Positions 47,601-59,204 of a DNA stretch of 64,000 bases are shown one piece after another (position 1 is the stretch's first letter; every line of letters starts with the position of its first letter). A program made the position numbers and the translations under genes. Source of the DNA: Liolophura sinensis (lineage: Eukaryota > Mollusca > Polyplacophora > Chitonida > Chitonidae). Under the pieces are notes generated by a model. It was not told where the DNA came from. It searched no databases and saw nothing but the letters and a program-made list of their open reading frames with translations. Location: positions 41,568,458 through 41,632,457 of the forward strand of contig NC_088300.1 in assembly GCF_032854445.1 (NCBI RefSeq), written 5' to 3'.

Positions 47601-50600
47601 AACCATTTTCATGTTGAAAATTAGGTACTCGTCAGCCTATTAATCGCTGAAAAATGCTGTTTGTTGTGATATACAGGAGTACAAAGTGGGGAACTATTAA
47701 ATTTTTTTTTTCTCTTCTGACATGTAGAAAAGGTTTATTTCATGGCCATTTACTGAAATTTGTAAGTGTGTCTATGCTTAGGCCTGATTGGTTGGCTACT
47801 CTTAAATGAATTTGGTTGATTCGCCATCGAGAATCCTGTACTTTGTTGAGGATTGAGGGAAATCGTACCATAAATGCTTGTTTAAAGTGCCACTTCTAAA
47901 GAATCTAAGTTGAATAATAGTAGTTAACACCTACAAGTGAAAAGTCCTCGAAAAAAAACATGTTCAGCAGTTTCTCTAACGTTTTCTGGATATGAAGACC
48001 AATCAGGCTTACATGACATGGAGTAAGGCGGTTATGCTGGAAGGATGTGTGAGCATGTGAAAGTATCCATCATTCGTGGTTGTACAGCAGCAGTGGGTGT
48101 AGCCAAGTATTGCATTAAGTCACACCAAGCAAATTTGGAAATGACAAAAAACTTATGTTATTGTACTGTCCATCGAAACTGAAGACAGCGGTTTTAATTT
48201 TTTCAGAATTTAGGATAGCCATTCAGACTATCTCAGTTTTTATCGTTTATCGTTATCGTTGTTTGTTGCAGGTTCTTGTATTCTGTTTGACCTGCTTCAG
48301 CATCAGAAGGATGAGAAAGCTACACTGTTACCAGAACCCATTCCTCCCCCTCAGGATGTGCCGAAAACAGATTCTACTACAGAGGTCAGTGTTCACAATT
48401 ATTTATACCAGGATTCAGCATCTTCTGGTGCATCCAGTTTACCTCATCTCATGTTCTTAAGGTCTTTCTCTGGCTATTTCTTGAGCACAAAGGGATTTAA
48501 TGGCTTTAGTTATCAATTTAAAAAGCATAAACTTGATTGAATAACATTGTGAAATAAATGATATTATCAATGCGTACACTTTAACACTTCACATTTAGCC
48601 TTAACACATGCTGTATGGATTGGTACACCCTGTATCCTTGCTCTGTTATCAAGTTTATTGTTGATAAATTCACTGTTTCTTTGTTGGGTGAAAAAAATGT
48701 AATCTTTGTTTAAGGGGAAGTATAGAACACCATGTTTTGTGCCTTGCTGGATGTTTTGCCCACTTTCATACATTGTGGTATAAGCTTAGAAAAAGTTAGT
48801 CCTTGATTTATACGTACTATATTTGTGTTGATATTCACAGGTGGCAGCTCAGAGTTTTGATGAGCCTTTAGAACCTGAGATGACATTAGAGGAGCTGTTA
48901 GAGAAAGTGGGATTACAGGATAAATTTCAACTATTCCAGGATGAACAAATTGACATGGAATCATTGGTAAATTCAAATTTTAAAACATTGCTCACATCTT
49001 ACATTAGAAAAGTTACTCTCTTTCTTCTATACATGGACTTTACAGCGAACAATTTGTGCACGCCAATCAAGTAAGTCAATAAATAAATGATATTAAAAAA
49101 TAATATATACTGATTGCTGAGTGAAGACGTTTTCATGTTTCTTAACTATTATAGTACTAAATTTCTCACTCCCCTTTCCTGATGAATTTTTCTCACCTTC
49201 AATTTATATCAAAAGCATTTTATAGGAAAGTTTTAAACAAGATGAAATTGAGTGTGTGTTCTTTTGTTCTGTAGGTCATGTGTAGTGACTCAGATCTGAA
49301 AGACTTGGGCTTACCTATGGGCCCCAGGAAAAAACTCACTGGTATTCTGAGAGAAGAACAACAGAAAAAGGTAGGTGAAGTAAGGTTGGGATAAGATTTC
49401 TGTGCTTTGTGCTGATCAGTAAATTAGTTAAAATTTGGCTGTTCAGCGTCCAAACAGATTCATACAGGGTAGGTGTATTTATTTGGCTGAAAGACTGCAA
49501 GAGATATAGATAGTTAGTCTTCGGTAACACGGTACATCACATATTTCTGTTGGAAATATATACATGGGTGTGTATTTGGATGCTGTTAAGCTGTGTCTAA
49601 CCTCAAAGCTCAAACCCTGGTCATATTACTGCTTATTAAGTATGGGTAGTTGTGATTCTTTTTTTGCATAAGATTTGCTAGAGATTATGACATTCTAACT
49701 GTAAGTTATGTTTGAAACAACCTTTTAGAAGCTACTTATGAACTGAGCCTACCATTGCCTGATTATTGTTCACAGGCATGGCGGAAGGAAGTGGCAGAGA
49801 GGAAGCTGGCTGAGGAGAAAAGGAGACAGGAGGAGGAGGAGGCCAGAAGGAAAGCGCAAGAGGAGGCTTTTGCTCAGCAACAGTCTTCTGAGGATCAGTT
49901 ACTAGAGAGGTGAGCACAATGGTACAGAAGTGGTAATCAGATCCTTGAGAATTAGACAAAATGGTACAGAAGTTGTAATCTGACAATTTTCATTCTACTA
50001 GTGATCAAGTATTTGAGAGATAGTACAGTAGTACAGAAGTGAAGCAAATCGACCATTTCTGCGGAAGTGCAAAAATTTGAATTCTAAAACAGTGAACAGT
50101 AACTGCTGCTAATGAAATTAAGCCAGGTGTTCTCCACCAACAATCAAAACAGCATATTCTTTGGCAAAATGTCATTTTCTGAAAATGGGTCTGACTTATT
50201 TATTTCCAGTCCTGAGACCTTTCTATCGTTACGTGTAGTATGTGCATGAAAAAAATAAATAAATGAAATCATGAAATTTTTTGTCTATATTTTTCAGCAC
50301 ATCACGAACATCAAGTGTCTCAGTGGAGTATCTCTATGGCACCGCGGGCACTGGCCAGCCATTTGTGTTATATCCTAAACTGTCTTTCTCACCAGCAGCA
50401 TTCTTTGCCTTGGGATCTCCCATTGGAGTGTTTCTAGCTATACGAGGCATAGCTGAAATTGGAGAGGAATTTAGACTGCCAACTTGCCCAAGATTGTTAA
50501 ATATATTTCATCCTGTAAGTGAGAGATTTATATGTTTTCTGTGATTTCTTGGTTAAAATAAATTCAGACAAATGTTGTGAGTTTCTTTGTAATTTTTCAT

Positions 50601-53600
50601 CTTTGAAGTGAAAAATTTTGTTTGTAATTACAAAGGAATGTTTAGCCTGGCACTAATAGCAACAATATACAAGATAAAAATTGAAGTTTTTTTAAAACTA
50701 TCTATATTTTTAGTGTTCTGCCATTCAGAAAGTGGGTGGAGGTTTCTGAATAAATGTGTGGTAGAATATGGAAAGTCTCCTGTTTAATCTCAGTAAACCT
50801 CTCTCTTGTTTTTTTCATGGCCGTCGTTACAGTTTGATCCTGTGGTGAGTGTCTTGTTTTATTCTGTCGTCGTAGTTTATTGTAATTTTAGTGCTGGAGG
50901 AGTTGTTATGTCTTCACTCTTTCACAAAGTATGTGAAATCTCTATTTAAGGTTCATCCCAAGTTATTACAACCTGCATGGCATTTTTTTCTTTCTCACAT
51001 GTACAGTTTGCTTGGAAATGTAGCACTTTTTTGTTGATATTGGTAATTGTAAATCCTGAAGATGCTTCCAATCACTTTTCAGACTCAAGTTGTTGATCCA
51101 TTGATTTTTCAGGCCTACAGATTAGAGCCTCTGGTAAACCCTTCCTCCTCTACAGTTAAGCCAGTGCTGATGCCTCATCACAAAGGCAGAAAGAGACTTC
51201 ACCTGGGTTAGTGCAGACAGAAATGCTGCCCTGCTTGTCCTAGATTAGATAGTTACAGTTTACAAACAAGTGTGTTATTGAATTGTTGAAAATCCTCAAG
51301 AAAAATTTGAGTAAATTCAACCACTATCAAAGTGCATGGTAAAGCGTTGGAGGAATATCAGGTTATTTTATCATTTCTGTGAAGTTCATATTTGTTTTAT
51401 TTTACATTTGATTGGTGTTTTACACCGTGTTTGCATGTGTGTATCCCTATCTCTACATTAAATTTCCATCTTCAAACTCGTATGAGTTGTATTTTCAAAA
51501 AAGCATCTACAGTTGTATTTGATCAAATTTTTGGCAGATTTAGTATGGTGCCTTACTTCTGGCACGCCAGGTTTCCTCCACCCTAATAAATAACTACTGT
51601 ATCTCACCTAAAGTTTGGTATGTACCTATGCACTGTCAAAGGCACATAAAGGGTCTTAATATAATGCTTTTGATGCCAACATCTATTTTTTTCTGATAAG
51701 AAATTAATCAAACTTCACAAAAAATGCGTAGGTGGCACTGTCAGGTGGATGAATCAATCAGAATCATCAAAATGTTTCAACTTTAGGTGAATTACAGTGT
51801 ATTATGATAAAAGTTATCCCGCACTAATGATGTGGTTAAACCTCAAGATGAGTTTCGTTAGTTTTGACGATAAAACATTAAGCGGCCATTTCTGCTTCTG
51901 TTACCTTTTTCAGAACTTCGTGAAAGTTTGACTCGAGTCGGAGCTGACCTAAAGCAGCGTATTGTGGAGAGCGTGAAGAGCACCTGGCACACCATCCACG
52001 AGTTTGCAATGGCCCATCGTGGTGCTGAGAAGAACGTTGAGGAAGAGGTGGACAATGTGCTGAAGGAAATGGCCAAGGCTGAGGAGGAAAAGGCAGAGAC
52101 GGCTTGTAAGATGTGGCCAATGTCCGTCTACACTTGCAGTATTTGTTACTAATCTAGGGGTTACCATATTGCCCTGAGGATGAAATTTCGTAGTTAGTAT
52201 ACATGTAGTGAAAACTTGAAGACCAATATCAAGGAAAAAACACAGATGTGTGATCAGTTATGTTTTAATCGATTGACTGTGTATATATGGTCTATGTTAT
52301 AATCCATGTGTGGTATGATGGCCACTCAACTTCTGCTTTACTGAACAATATGCTTAGGAGTTGCCATTTTGCTGCACATGTGTCTTGCTCAATCTGTAGT
52401 GCCACACCACGTTGACTTTATTTGAGTTATAATATACATGGCCAATTAATGAAAGTTGTTCATACATGTATGTGATGAATACTATTTGAAGTACACATTT
52501 TCCTCTCAGTGCTCTTCATTTTTGTAAATTTGTGTTATCTCCGGTTGGCTACATCTGTAATACATTCATGATTCTACAAACAGGTGTATAGATTAAAATC
52601 AAACTTTGAGCTTAAAACTAGTGTGCTAAAGATGTACTTTGTTCTTCTTGCTCTGTTTGCAGCTATAGCTTCCAGCCATGATGAAGACATCAGTATGGGA
52701 GTTTTAAACGAGGGCAAGAGAATTGACTATGTCCTACAGGAGAAGCCCATTGAGAGTTTTAATGATTACCTATTTGCCCTTGCAAGTCATGCGTGCTATT
52801 GGTGAGCAAGATACTCATTCAGTGAATAAAACCCATAGTAAAATTATTCTTCTATGGAAGCTTGCTAATTAGGGGTTCATGGCTGGCAGCCCTATTGTAA
52901 TTGTTTGGATTACTCATTATTATTACGGTTATTATTATTCCTCGGGATTTTGTCGTTGAGTTGCAGAAAAATTCGTAAGACATAAAAAGCTGAAATTTTA
53001 AGACATGAGAGGCCTAGGCCTATACCTGTGCGCCATAACTTTTGGTGACGATGGGTCACGTGACGTGGTGGCCATATTGGATTTTGTCCAAAAACCCGAC
53101 CCTTCTTTAAAAAACATCTTCTGGAGAACAGCTGGACCAATTTGCTTAAAATTTTACTGAATGTTGTCCATTGGTGTACCATTTTAGCTTGCAAAGCTCA
53201 ATTTAGTTAAATCTTTTTTAAATTTTTTTTGTAAATGATGCATTTTTAGTGTGTTTACAGTGTAAATATGCAAATTAGGATACTTTTGAAAAAAATTTGA
53301 TACCATATATCCCATAGAGAGCCCAATAAAGTTTGAGAAAGAAATTAGAATCCAGTCGCTATCTTGAAAAAGGCAAAATATGAACATGTAATAAAAATTT
53401 CTGATTTCAGTGAGCAAGGAATTTAGTCACAAGTTATTTAGCATGCTGAACATGAATATGTGCTTCGCTTATTCCTAGGTGAAATAGTTTTCTGTATAAT
53501 GAAGGAAAACCATCCCCAGATGTGCCCCATTTAAATAACATGGGCCATGTTAAAGGTATTATTTATCTGTTTTTGTGAGTGTTTGATCAATTGACTTGAT

Positions 53601-55207
53601 ATTTTGCAGTGAAATTCCCCCATACCTGAAGTTGTGCAATGGCCCATTCCGGTTTTTCCTTGTCACATGGTTTGGCAGCCATATTGCATTTTATATGAAA
53701 TCGTTTTAAATATCTTCTCAAGACCCACTGTTTGGGTTGGCCTGAAATTCAATATGCAGGTAGCTCATTGGTAGTGACAATAAGTTTTTTTGAAAAAATT
53801 TTTGACTTTCGTCACGACTATTTTTTAAATTTCAATTTTTGTATTTTTTGTCCATCTTTGTAACTTTTGAGATTTAGTGCTAAAACTAAATTTAGTTACG
53901 CAAATTTAATGACCCGTAATTCGAGAACTATGGGAGCTACAGATGTGAAACTTGCACCAAATTACAGCCCAAGACATGTTCTTTCTGCAGAATGGAGACG
54001 GATTTGAGCTATGATCAATAGTTTTCTTGCTAAATTTATGTAAACGAAGTAACCAATTCGAGAGATACAAATTGGAGCCCATTGATTTAACCTAGAGACA
54101 TATATCGAGCATATGTTCTTTTGAACAATAAATGTTGATATAAACTTTTTGCATGGCCAGTCAGTGTAGGTTTTGCATGTATTTCCAAGATTTTGCTTTG
54201 TTTTACACAAACCGTGCTTTCTTTGCTCTATGCTAACCAGGCCTTGGTGATTGACAGATATCTACATATATACTGGTCCAAGTGTTCGCTCTTTGACAAG
54301 GGCTGAGCTATTAGAAAAAAAAAAGTTATTTGTAAAGAAAAGGCATGTGGAAATTTTAAGTGACAATTGTGACTGCCTTTTGGACTTAGTTACATATATA
54401 ATAGAGGGGATGGAAGGGGAGATGCTGTCAAAATTTTCCTCAAGTTGACCTAATTACTGAAGGATTTCAACACTGTCTCCCGGCTGTGTGGTATGATGCA
54501 GATGTGTCTCAGGCAGTTCAACGGCAAAGATGAATGACATCAGGAAATTGATGTTAGGCAGATCTCTCCAGACTTGTATCGGTCCTGCCGGTCAGTCATG
54601 TCAGAGTTCGATCCCAGCTTACTGAATTTGTCATGTGATTAAAATTTTCTGAATTTTAATATATTAAGTACGCGGCTTGGCGTAGTTTGATGTTCTGATC
54701 ACGAATCTGGTCTGTTTTCTCTGATGCACAGTTTTGTCGCGAATTGCGATTCGGGTTGTGTGATGCAACCTTGCAGCAGTTTTGTAAGATAAGCCCCTGA
54801 TACTCAGTTAGGTTTTGTGATTTTCTCAGACACCACTTTAACCTCAATGAGGAAGTACTTATAAATGAAAAATAATTAATTTTTTTATTTTCTGTTTTCA
54901 CAGGGAATCTGAAGACACAGTGCTAATGGTTCTGAAGGAGATCTACGCGCCCTATGGTATCAGCCCATTCATGCCCGGCCCTGATGGCAACAAAGGGCAG
55001 CTTGTACCACCTCCACCCACAAGTTTTCCTCGCCCGCAAACAGGACCACCTCCCCCAATGCTGAGCCAGGTTCAACCACCCATGACCCAGGTCAACAGTG
55101 GCTTCTCTCAGCCACCAATGCAACCATCACGGGGGCCTCCCCATCCCCAGAACGCTACAGTAGGCCCACCACCTACTAGTGGCTTCGTGAGGACAAAACC
55201 ACAATAA
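35636..55207 (+). CDS. SEC23IP: SEC23-interacting protein (p125-like, DDHD family), 21 coding exons, complete
   Basis: SEC23IP scaffolds COPII coats at ER exit sites. Coding exons: 35636-35774, 36748-36972, 37478-37513, 37988-38377, 39190-39371, 40799-40942, 43305-43368, 44279-44368, 46037-46178, 46538-46640, 47293-47398, 48272-48384, 48841-48966, 49275-49370, 49776-49909, 50298-50514, 50833-50844, 51113-51206, 51914-52105, 52663-52801, 54904-55207. All phases agree; 1015 aa against 1000 in human. Layout: acidic [12 protein letters not shown] (about 47-58); Pro/Gln/Gly-rich region to about 230; WWE-like region with HWCYSK and DGGRYDV (about 235-330); VVHGIG (about 404); lipase motif GHSLG (Ser about 539); SAM domain 579-650; charged helix 653-697; DDHD domain with [25 protein letters not shown] and [15 protein letters not shown] (about 715-930). 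A Pro-rich tail of about 70 aa ends it, unlike human. The ATG at 35636 has A at -3. One exon sits at the head of a ten-copy array. Confidence 0.97.
36976..37047. repeat. 36-bp direct duplication beside a SEC23IP donor
   Basis: The segment 'gtttgactattgcttgaatt' plus 'agcgttttctttgttg' occurs twice in a row, immediately after the donor of exon 2 (36973). Confidence 0.9.
38538..38661. repeat. 62-bp tandem duplication in SEC23IP intron 4
   Basis: Two nearly identical copies of 'gtgacatttatttgcctcca' ... 'ggtcattttgggtaa' lie head to tail, differing at about one base (gcttatttg against gctcatttg). Confidence 0.9.
39424..39652 (+). mobile_element. SINE, common family, diverged full-length copy
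   Basis: It runs from the tRNA-like head (gcctctgtggaagaggtggt) through 'gagttcaagtcaagctcatg' and 'cctcccaccataatg' to 'gtgaaatattcttgagta'. The tail is eroded. It is in SEC23IP intron 5, in sense. Confidence 0.85.
44279..45511 (+). repeat. SEC23IP: Ten-copy tandem array of a SEC23IP exon, 127-bp period
   Basis: Exon-like units start at 44279, 44406, 44533, 44661, 44789, 44915, 45041, 45168, 45295 and 45422. Each has about 90 nt of coding-like sequence followed by about 37 nt holding a donor-like gtaggt/gtagat and an acceptor (tacctgatacag). Unit 1 is the conserved exon ([20 protein letters not shown]). Units 2, 7, 8, 9 and 10 are also open in the same frame. Units 3 and 4 have a one-base insertion and units 5 and 6 a one-base deletion. 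Unit 4 opens 'atgagcc' and unit 10 has lost its donor. Extra units change the HGIG motif to HD or HV. Confidence 0.96.
46764..47003 (+). mobile_element. SINE, common family, full length with target-site duplication
   Basis: This is the best-preserved copy. Box A-like 'gtggctcagttggttagcgc' follows the 5' end, and box B-like 'gagttcaagtcc' is at 46813-46824. The body ends in 'gtaaaacaccaatcaa' plus (ataa)n. Direct repeats 'tctttattcaag' lie at 46752-46763 and 47004-47015. It is in SEC23IP intron 10, in sense. The paired A and B boxes show a tRNA origin and RNA polymerase III transcription potential. Confidence 0.96.
50833..50844 (+). CDS. SEC23IP: 12-nt microexon of SEC23IP encoding FDPV
   Basis: Acceptor cgttacag precedes TTTGATCCTGTG and donor gtgagt follows. 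It joins the exon ending ...NIFHP (50514) to the one starting AYRLEP (51113), in frame and with no residue lost against the conserved HP-x-DPVAYRLEP of the family. Skipping it would remove four residues without a frameshift, including an Asp that belongs to the conserved DDHD signature. Confidence 0.93.
51405..51436 (-). mobile_element. SINE tail fragment
   Basis: 'catttgattggtgttttaca' then 'ccgt' is the 3' end of the common SINE. The rest is absent. It is the only copy in antisense to its host gene (SEC23IP). Confidence 0.7.
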
Positions 55208-55333
55208 TGGATCTAACTACACTGGGAACCCTATTGAAAACCGTGGACTGGAAAGATAGCAGAATAGATGAGAGTGGACTGGAAAGATAGCAGAATAGAT
55301 GAGAGATGAATGACATGAACAGCTTGTTAGGCC

Positions 55334-55549
55334 TATTGTAATTCTTCAACCTGTTTGCATGATTGAAAAGTGTTTATGGAAGTATATTTTGAAGGCATTA
55401 TTCTGTGTATACTGATAAAATTATTCTTTTTGTGAAGCCCTCAAATTGGCCAATCCAGCCAATGTATTTTGTCCCCAAAAATGTACATAAATTACACTGA
55501 AAAGTTGCTATTTCATACATGTATGTGAAAAGGTTGAGGAATTAGAGTA
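55334..55549 (+). mobile_element. MITE-like element with both terminal inverted repeats
   Basis: It is 216 bp. The left end is 'tattgtaattcttcaacctg'. The reverse complement of the right end is 'tactctaattcctcaacctt'. The two ends match at about 17 of 20 positions. A TA is present at both borders, as expected of a Tc1/mariner-type target. No coding capacity. It lies 127 bp after the SEC23IP stop, probably inside the 3' UTR. Confidence 0.85.
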
Positions 55550-55818
55550 TAACAATGAGCATCTTGTATCCTGTCAGTCACATGGCTGTTGAAATTGGCC
55601 ACTCAGCTACCTCGACTAATTCCATTTATATCATTTTTTGTCAACATTTCAAATGTTGCATCTCTACAAAGATTTGTAAATCAGTTTTACATATCCTTAT
55701 GACTAATATCCCAGTAATTTACAAACAAGCGTTTTGTTGAAACTACACTTTGTGAAACTAGGCAGTGGTATAAAAGAATGACGAGATTCTAAAGATGCTA
55801 TAATGAGGTAGTGTCATG

Positions 55819-55961
55819 ATGAGGCAAATGTGACTCCTTGGAAAATGATGAGGCAAATGTGACTCCTTGGGAAATGATGAGGCAAATGTGACTCCTTGGG
55901 AAATGATGAGGCAAATGTGACTCCTTGGGAAATGATGAGACAAATGTGACTCCTTGGAAAA
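55819..55961. repeat. 29-bp minisatellite, five copies
   Basis: Unit 'gatgaggcaaatgtgactcc' plus 'ttgggaaat', near-perfect, beyond the SEC23IP stop codon. Confidence 0.93.
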
Positions 55962-57331
55962 GCAGTGCGTTTTTATTAAAAGCAGAATGAGAACTTGCAG
56001 TAAGATAATCATGAGTATGCGGTTATCAATTCATTAATAAGAACACAGGGAGTGATTTGAAATTCTTACAATTCTCTGAAAGTTTTTTTAAAATACAATG
56101 CTGTTTCTTATGTAGAAAAATTCTTACGTGTTTACCAACTTGTGTTAAAGACATTGAGTGTAAAAACGTTATGGCAAACTATTCCAAAATTGTATTGTAC
56201 TGTTTGCCAAGTTGTCCACTTTTATGGACTATATAACAATTTTAGCAAAAAATTACACAAATTGTGTACTTATTTTATCTGTTCATATGGAGAAAAATTT
56301 ATGGTCAAATGCCGTACTTTTTCTCCGCATTAATGACTCAGTTTGAAGCTGAACTGGCCATTATTCTCGTGTAGTGCATGAGTACTAATTTATCACCTTG
56401 CCCACAAAACCTGCGTGCAAAGTCAGCAATAGACTTCACAGATTAGGCCCGAGTTACTCCTGGCGGGAAAGGTGCCCCATTGACTGTTTTGTCTGTGCAA
56501 TTTTCCATCTGTACATATTATGTAGACCTGTAGATAGTTATATTTTTCTCTAAGTCCATAGATGCTCTCCACTTTTTGTTACAAATTTGTTACAGTGTAT
56601 AGCATATGTATCACATTTTTGTTACCTTATTTATTGCTGAAAGAGTGCATTGAAAAGATCAAACCTGTCCCGGTGTCAAGATATCATTCCGGATGATCAT
56701 TTACCATTTGTTACATCTTGCATAATGATATACACAATAGTTGGTATTATGGTGACCTTCATGTTTTTGTTAAATGTTCACTATTGACACCTGTCGCTGG
56801 CACATTTTGCTCAGTCCACTTCGCGCAGAGTTTATGTCCATTTCATTGACACTGAATTCATGCTCTCTGAACATCTTGTGCCTTCATGTTAAGCCTAGCC
56901 TAAATCACAGTTACATCGAGTCAGAAGCAGTCGTAAATTGTTCCAGGAGCCAGTCGGTGCCTATCAGCAACTGCTCAGCGACAACTACGAATGTGACATA
57001 AGCGCTCTTGCATCTGTTGGCAACTGGTTACCAATAGTAGAACATGTTCCACTTTTAGCAATCAGTTGGAACTAGTTCTGATTATTTTGGCATGTACATA
57101 GATGCAAGTAACATAAGTGCTCTTGCAGTTGCGTAATGACAGCATCTGTACAAGTAGCCTATCAGATAGCATATATAAGCTTTTAGTGTGCCATTTTGGC
57201 CATTGATGTGGCAGCCATGTGGCCTAAACTGGCTATTGACAGAAAACTGGCATGGTGGTATGAGTGCCCTTACCTATACAATCAACTACATGTAGCTCCG
57301 GTCAGTTTCGCGGAGTCACCAAGGTATGCAG

Positions 57332-57597
57332 TCTGTGGCTCATTTTGTTAGTGTGCTAGCCCAGCGTAATAACCCAGGAGTCTCTCACCAATGTGGTCGC
57401 TGTGAGTACAAGTCTAGCTCATGCTGGATTCCTCTCTGGCCGTACATAGGAAGGTCTGGCAGCAACCTGCGAATGGTCGTGGGTTTTCCCCCTGGCTCTA
57501 CCCGGTTTCCTCCCACCATCATGCTGGTCGCCGTCATATAAGTGAAATATTCTTGAGTACGGCGTAAAACACTAATCAAATAAATAAATAAATATTG
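57332..57597 (+). mobile_element. SINE, common family, full length
   Basis: The head reads 'gtctgtggctcattttgtta', then an extra segment found in long copies ('aataacccaggagtctctca'), box B region 'gtgagtacaagtctag', body, and a (aaat)n tail. No clear target-site duplication. Intergenic. Confidence 0.93.
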
Positions 57598-58811
57598 CAG
57601 TGAGACATATGCTAGGCTGTTAATCTTATGAAAACAATTGGCATTGACATTGAGCAGCAAATGTGTTGAGAATAAACTAATTATACCCAGTAATGGCTAT
57701 GTTCGGTTATTCTGTTTCATCAGTGTTGCAAACTGCTGGCTAAAGTGCTGACATTTTTTAGTCCTTTGTCTTGATTTCTGTTAGTGGACTTCAGTCTTTG
57801 TAAGCAATTTTACAATAGATGCCATAGTAGTACATGAAGCCTGAAAAGAGCAGTCTTATCTTGTCGTTCCGGTGATCATCTCTAGAATATCACCCTATCA
57901 CCAACTGACCTGCAGGATCAAGGTGAAGGTTAGAGTGGTAACAGGAAAGACCTATTTGTAGTCGCTCTTTGGATATGACCAGTTCGTACAGTAATAAGTA
58001 TGAACGTGCAATGTTGTTTACCAGGGCTGAGAAAACCATTAACCTTTATAACAGAAAAGTTTTGTACCTTACTCTGAAAATGAAGTCAGCAGTGATATGG
58101 TTCCCTTGTACAGTACATGTACAGTGCCCCAGGGGTTTATAGCAAACCAATGCATGGCAGTAATAGCATTGTATGGATGTAAATTAACTTGTACTGTATT
58201 TTATTGTACCATGGAGATTTTTTTTTCAACAGTCACAAACTGAGAATGCAGAACTGAGCAAGCTGTGAAACACTTCTGAGGCGATTATTTTGAAACAATA
58301 GCCCTGACTCGTTGTTTCTTCAGTATTATTTCATTGAACGTTGTTGTTTTTCATCTTGCCAAGTCTTCTCATCCAGTGAAAACTGTCAGACAGATTAATT
58401 AGCTATCAAGTTTATGGATAACCATATTTTTATTTGTTATATGTTTTCACAGATCGTTGGCATTGCCCAGCTGGAAGCCGATGCTTCTGTTACTCTGACA
58501 TCTGTCGCGTAGAACACAAGGCATAGCCAGTATGCTGGTCAATTTGCTTGTATATTAGATTTTGTCTGTCACTGACCTTCAGTTATTTACAATAAGGTTA
58601 ATTTTCAGGTCGTTGATGGAAGGAATTGTTTAAATGTAAGGTACTGGCACTGTATATTTCGAAATAAAAAATCAGTGGACTAAGGTGTAAAATATGAAAA
58701 TAAAATGAACGATATTTGGATAAAAAGTCTGGTGTTTGGGGTTAGTGTAAAAGCCGTGTTGCCTTTAATGAGTTATCAGAAAATTATGGCATTGGATAAT
58801 TACTTACCTTA

Positions 58812-58970
58812 CAAAGCAGTCGCTAGGACCCAGGAACCTCTCGGCAATGGGAATCACTTTGAGTCCAGTCCAGCTCAAGCTGGCTTCTTCTCGTGGGTAA
58901 GTCTGCCAGGAACTTACAGATGGTCGTGGGTTTCCAGAGTTCAGCGTAAATCAAATCAAATCAAATCAAA
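58812..58970 (+). mobile_element. SINE, common family, degenerate and internally deleted
   Basis: It keeps 'gagtccagtccagctcaagc', 'gatggtcgtgggtttcc' and a short 'gcgtaaatcaaatcaaatca' tail. The 'cctcccaccataatg' section is deleted. Confidence 0.75.
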
Positions 58971-59204
58971 ATGCTACTGCTGTGACTTCCATGGCAACAC
59001 ATAGTGAAGAGATGCATCACTGCTTGACGTAGGGAAACCGGCTCCAGAACATGAAGCATCAAGTCAAACCTACACCACTGAAACTGAGCTGTGACCCTCT
59101 AATAATATTCTTGGATATCATTTGATACACTACAAACTACCTGTATAGATATAAAATCTTCACCATAACAAAAAATAATTTTGAGCTCTCAGACTCTACT
59201 TTCA

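Noticed and set aside
49732-49986. Minus-strand open frame with a Pro-rich product
   Set aside because: It is antisense to the Glu/Arg-rich SEC23IP exon at 49776-49909.
52870-54650. Possible transposable element in the last SEC23IP intron
   Set aside because: The text has phrases typical of dispersed repeats (ggccatattggattttgtcc), but no termini, coding motif or second copy was found.
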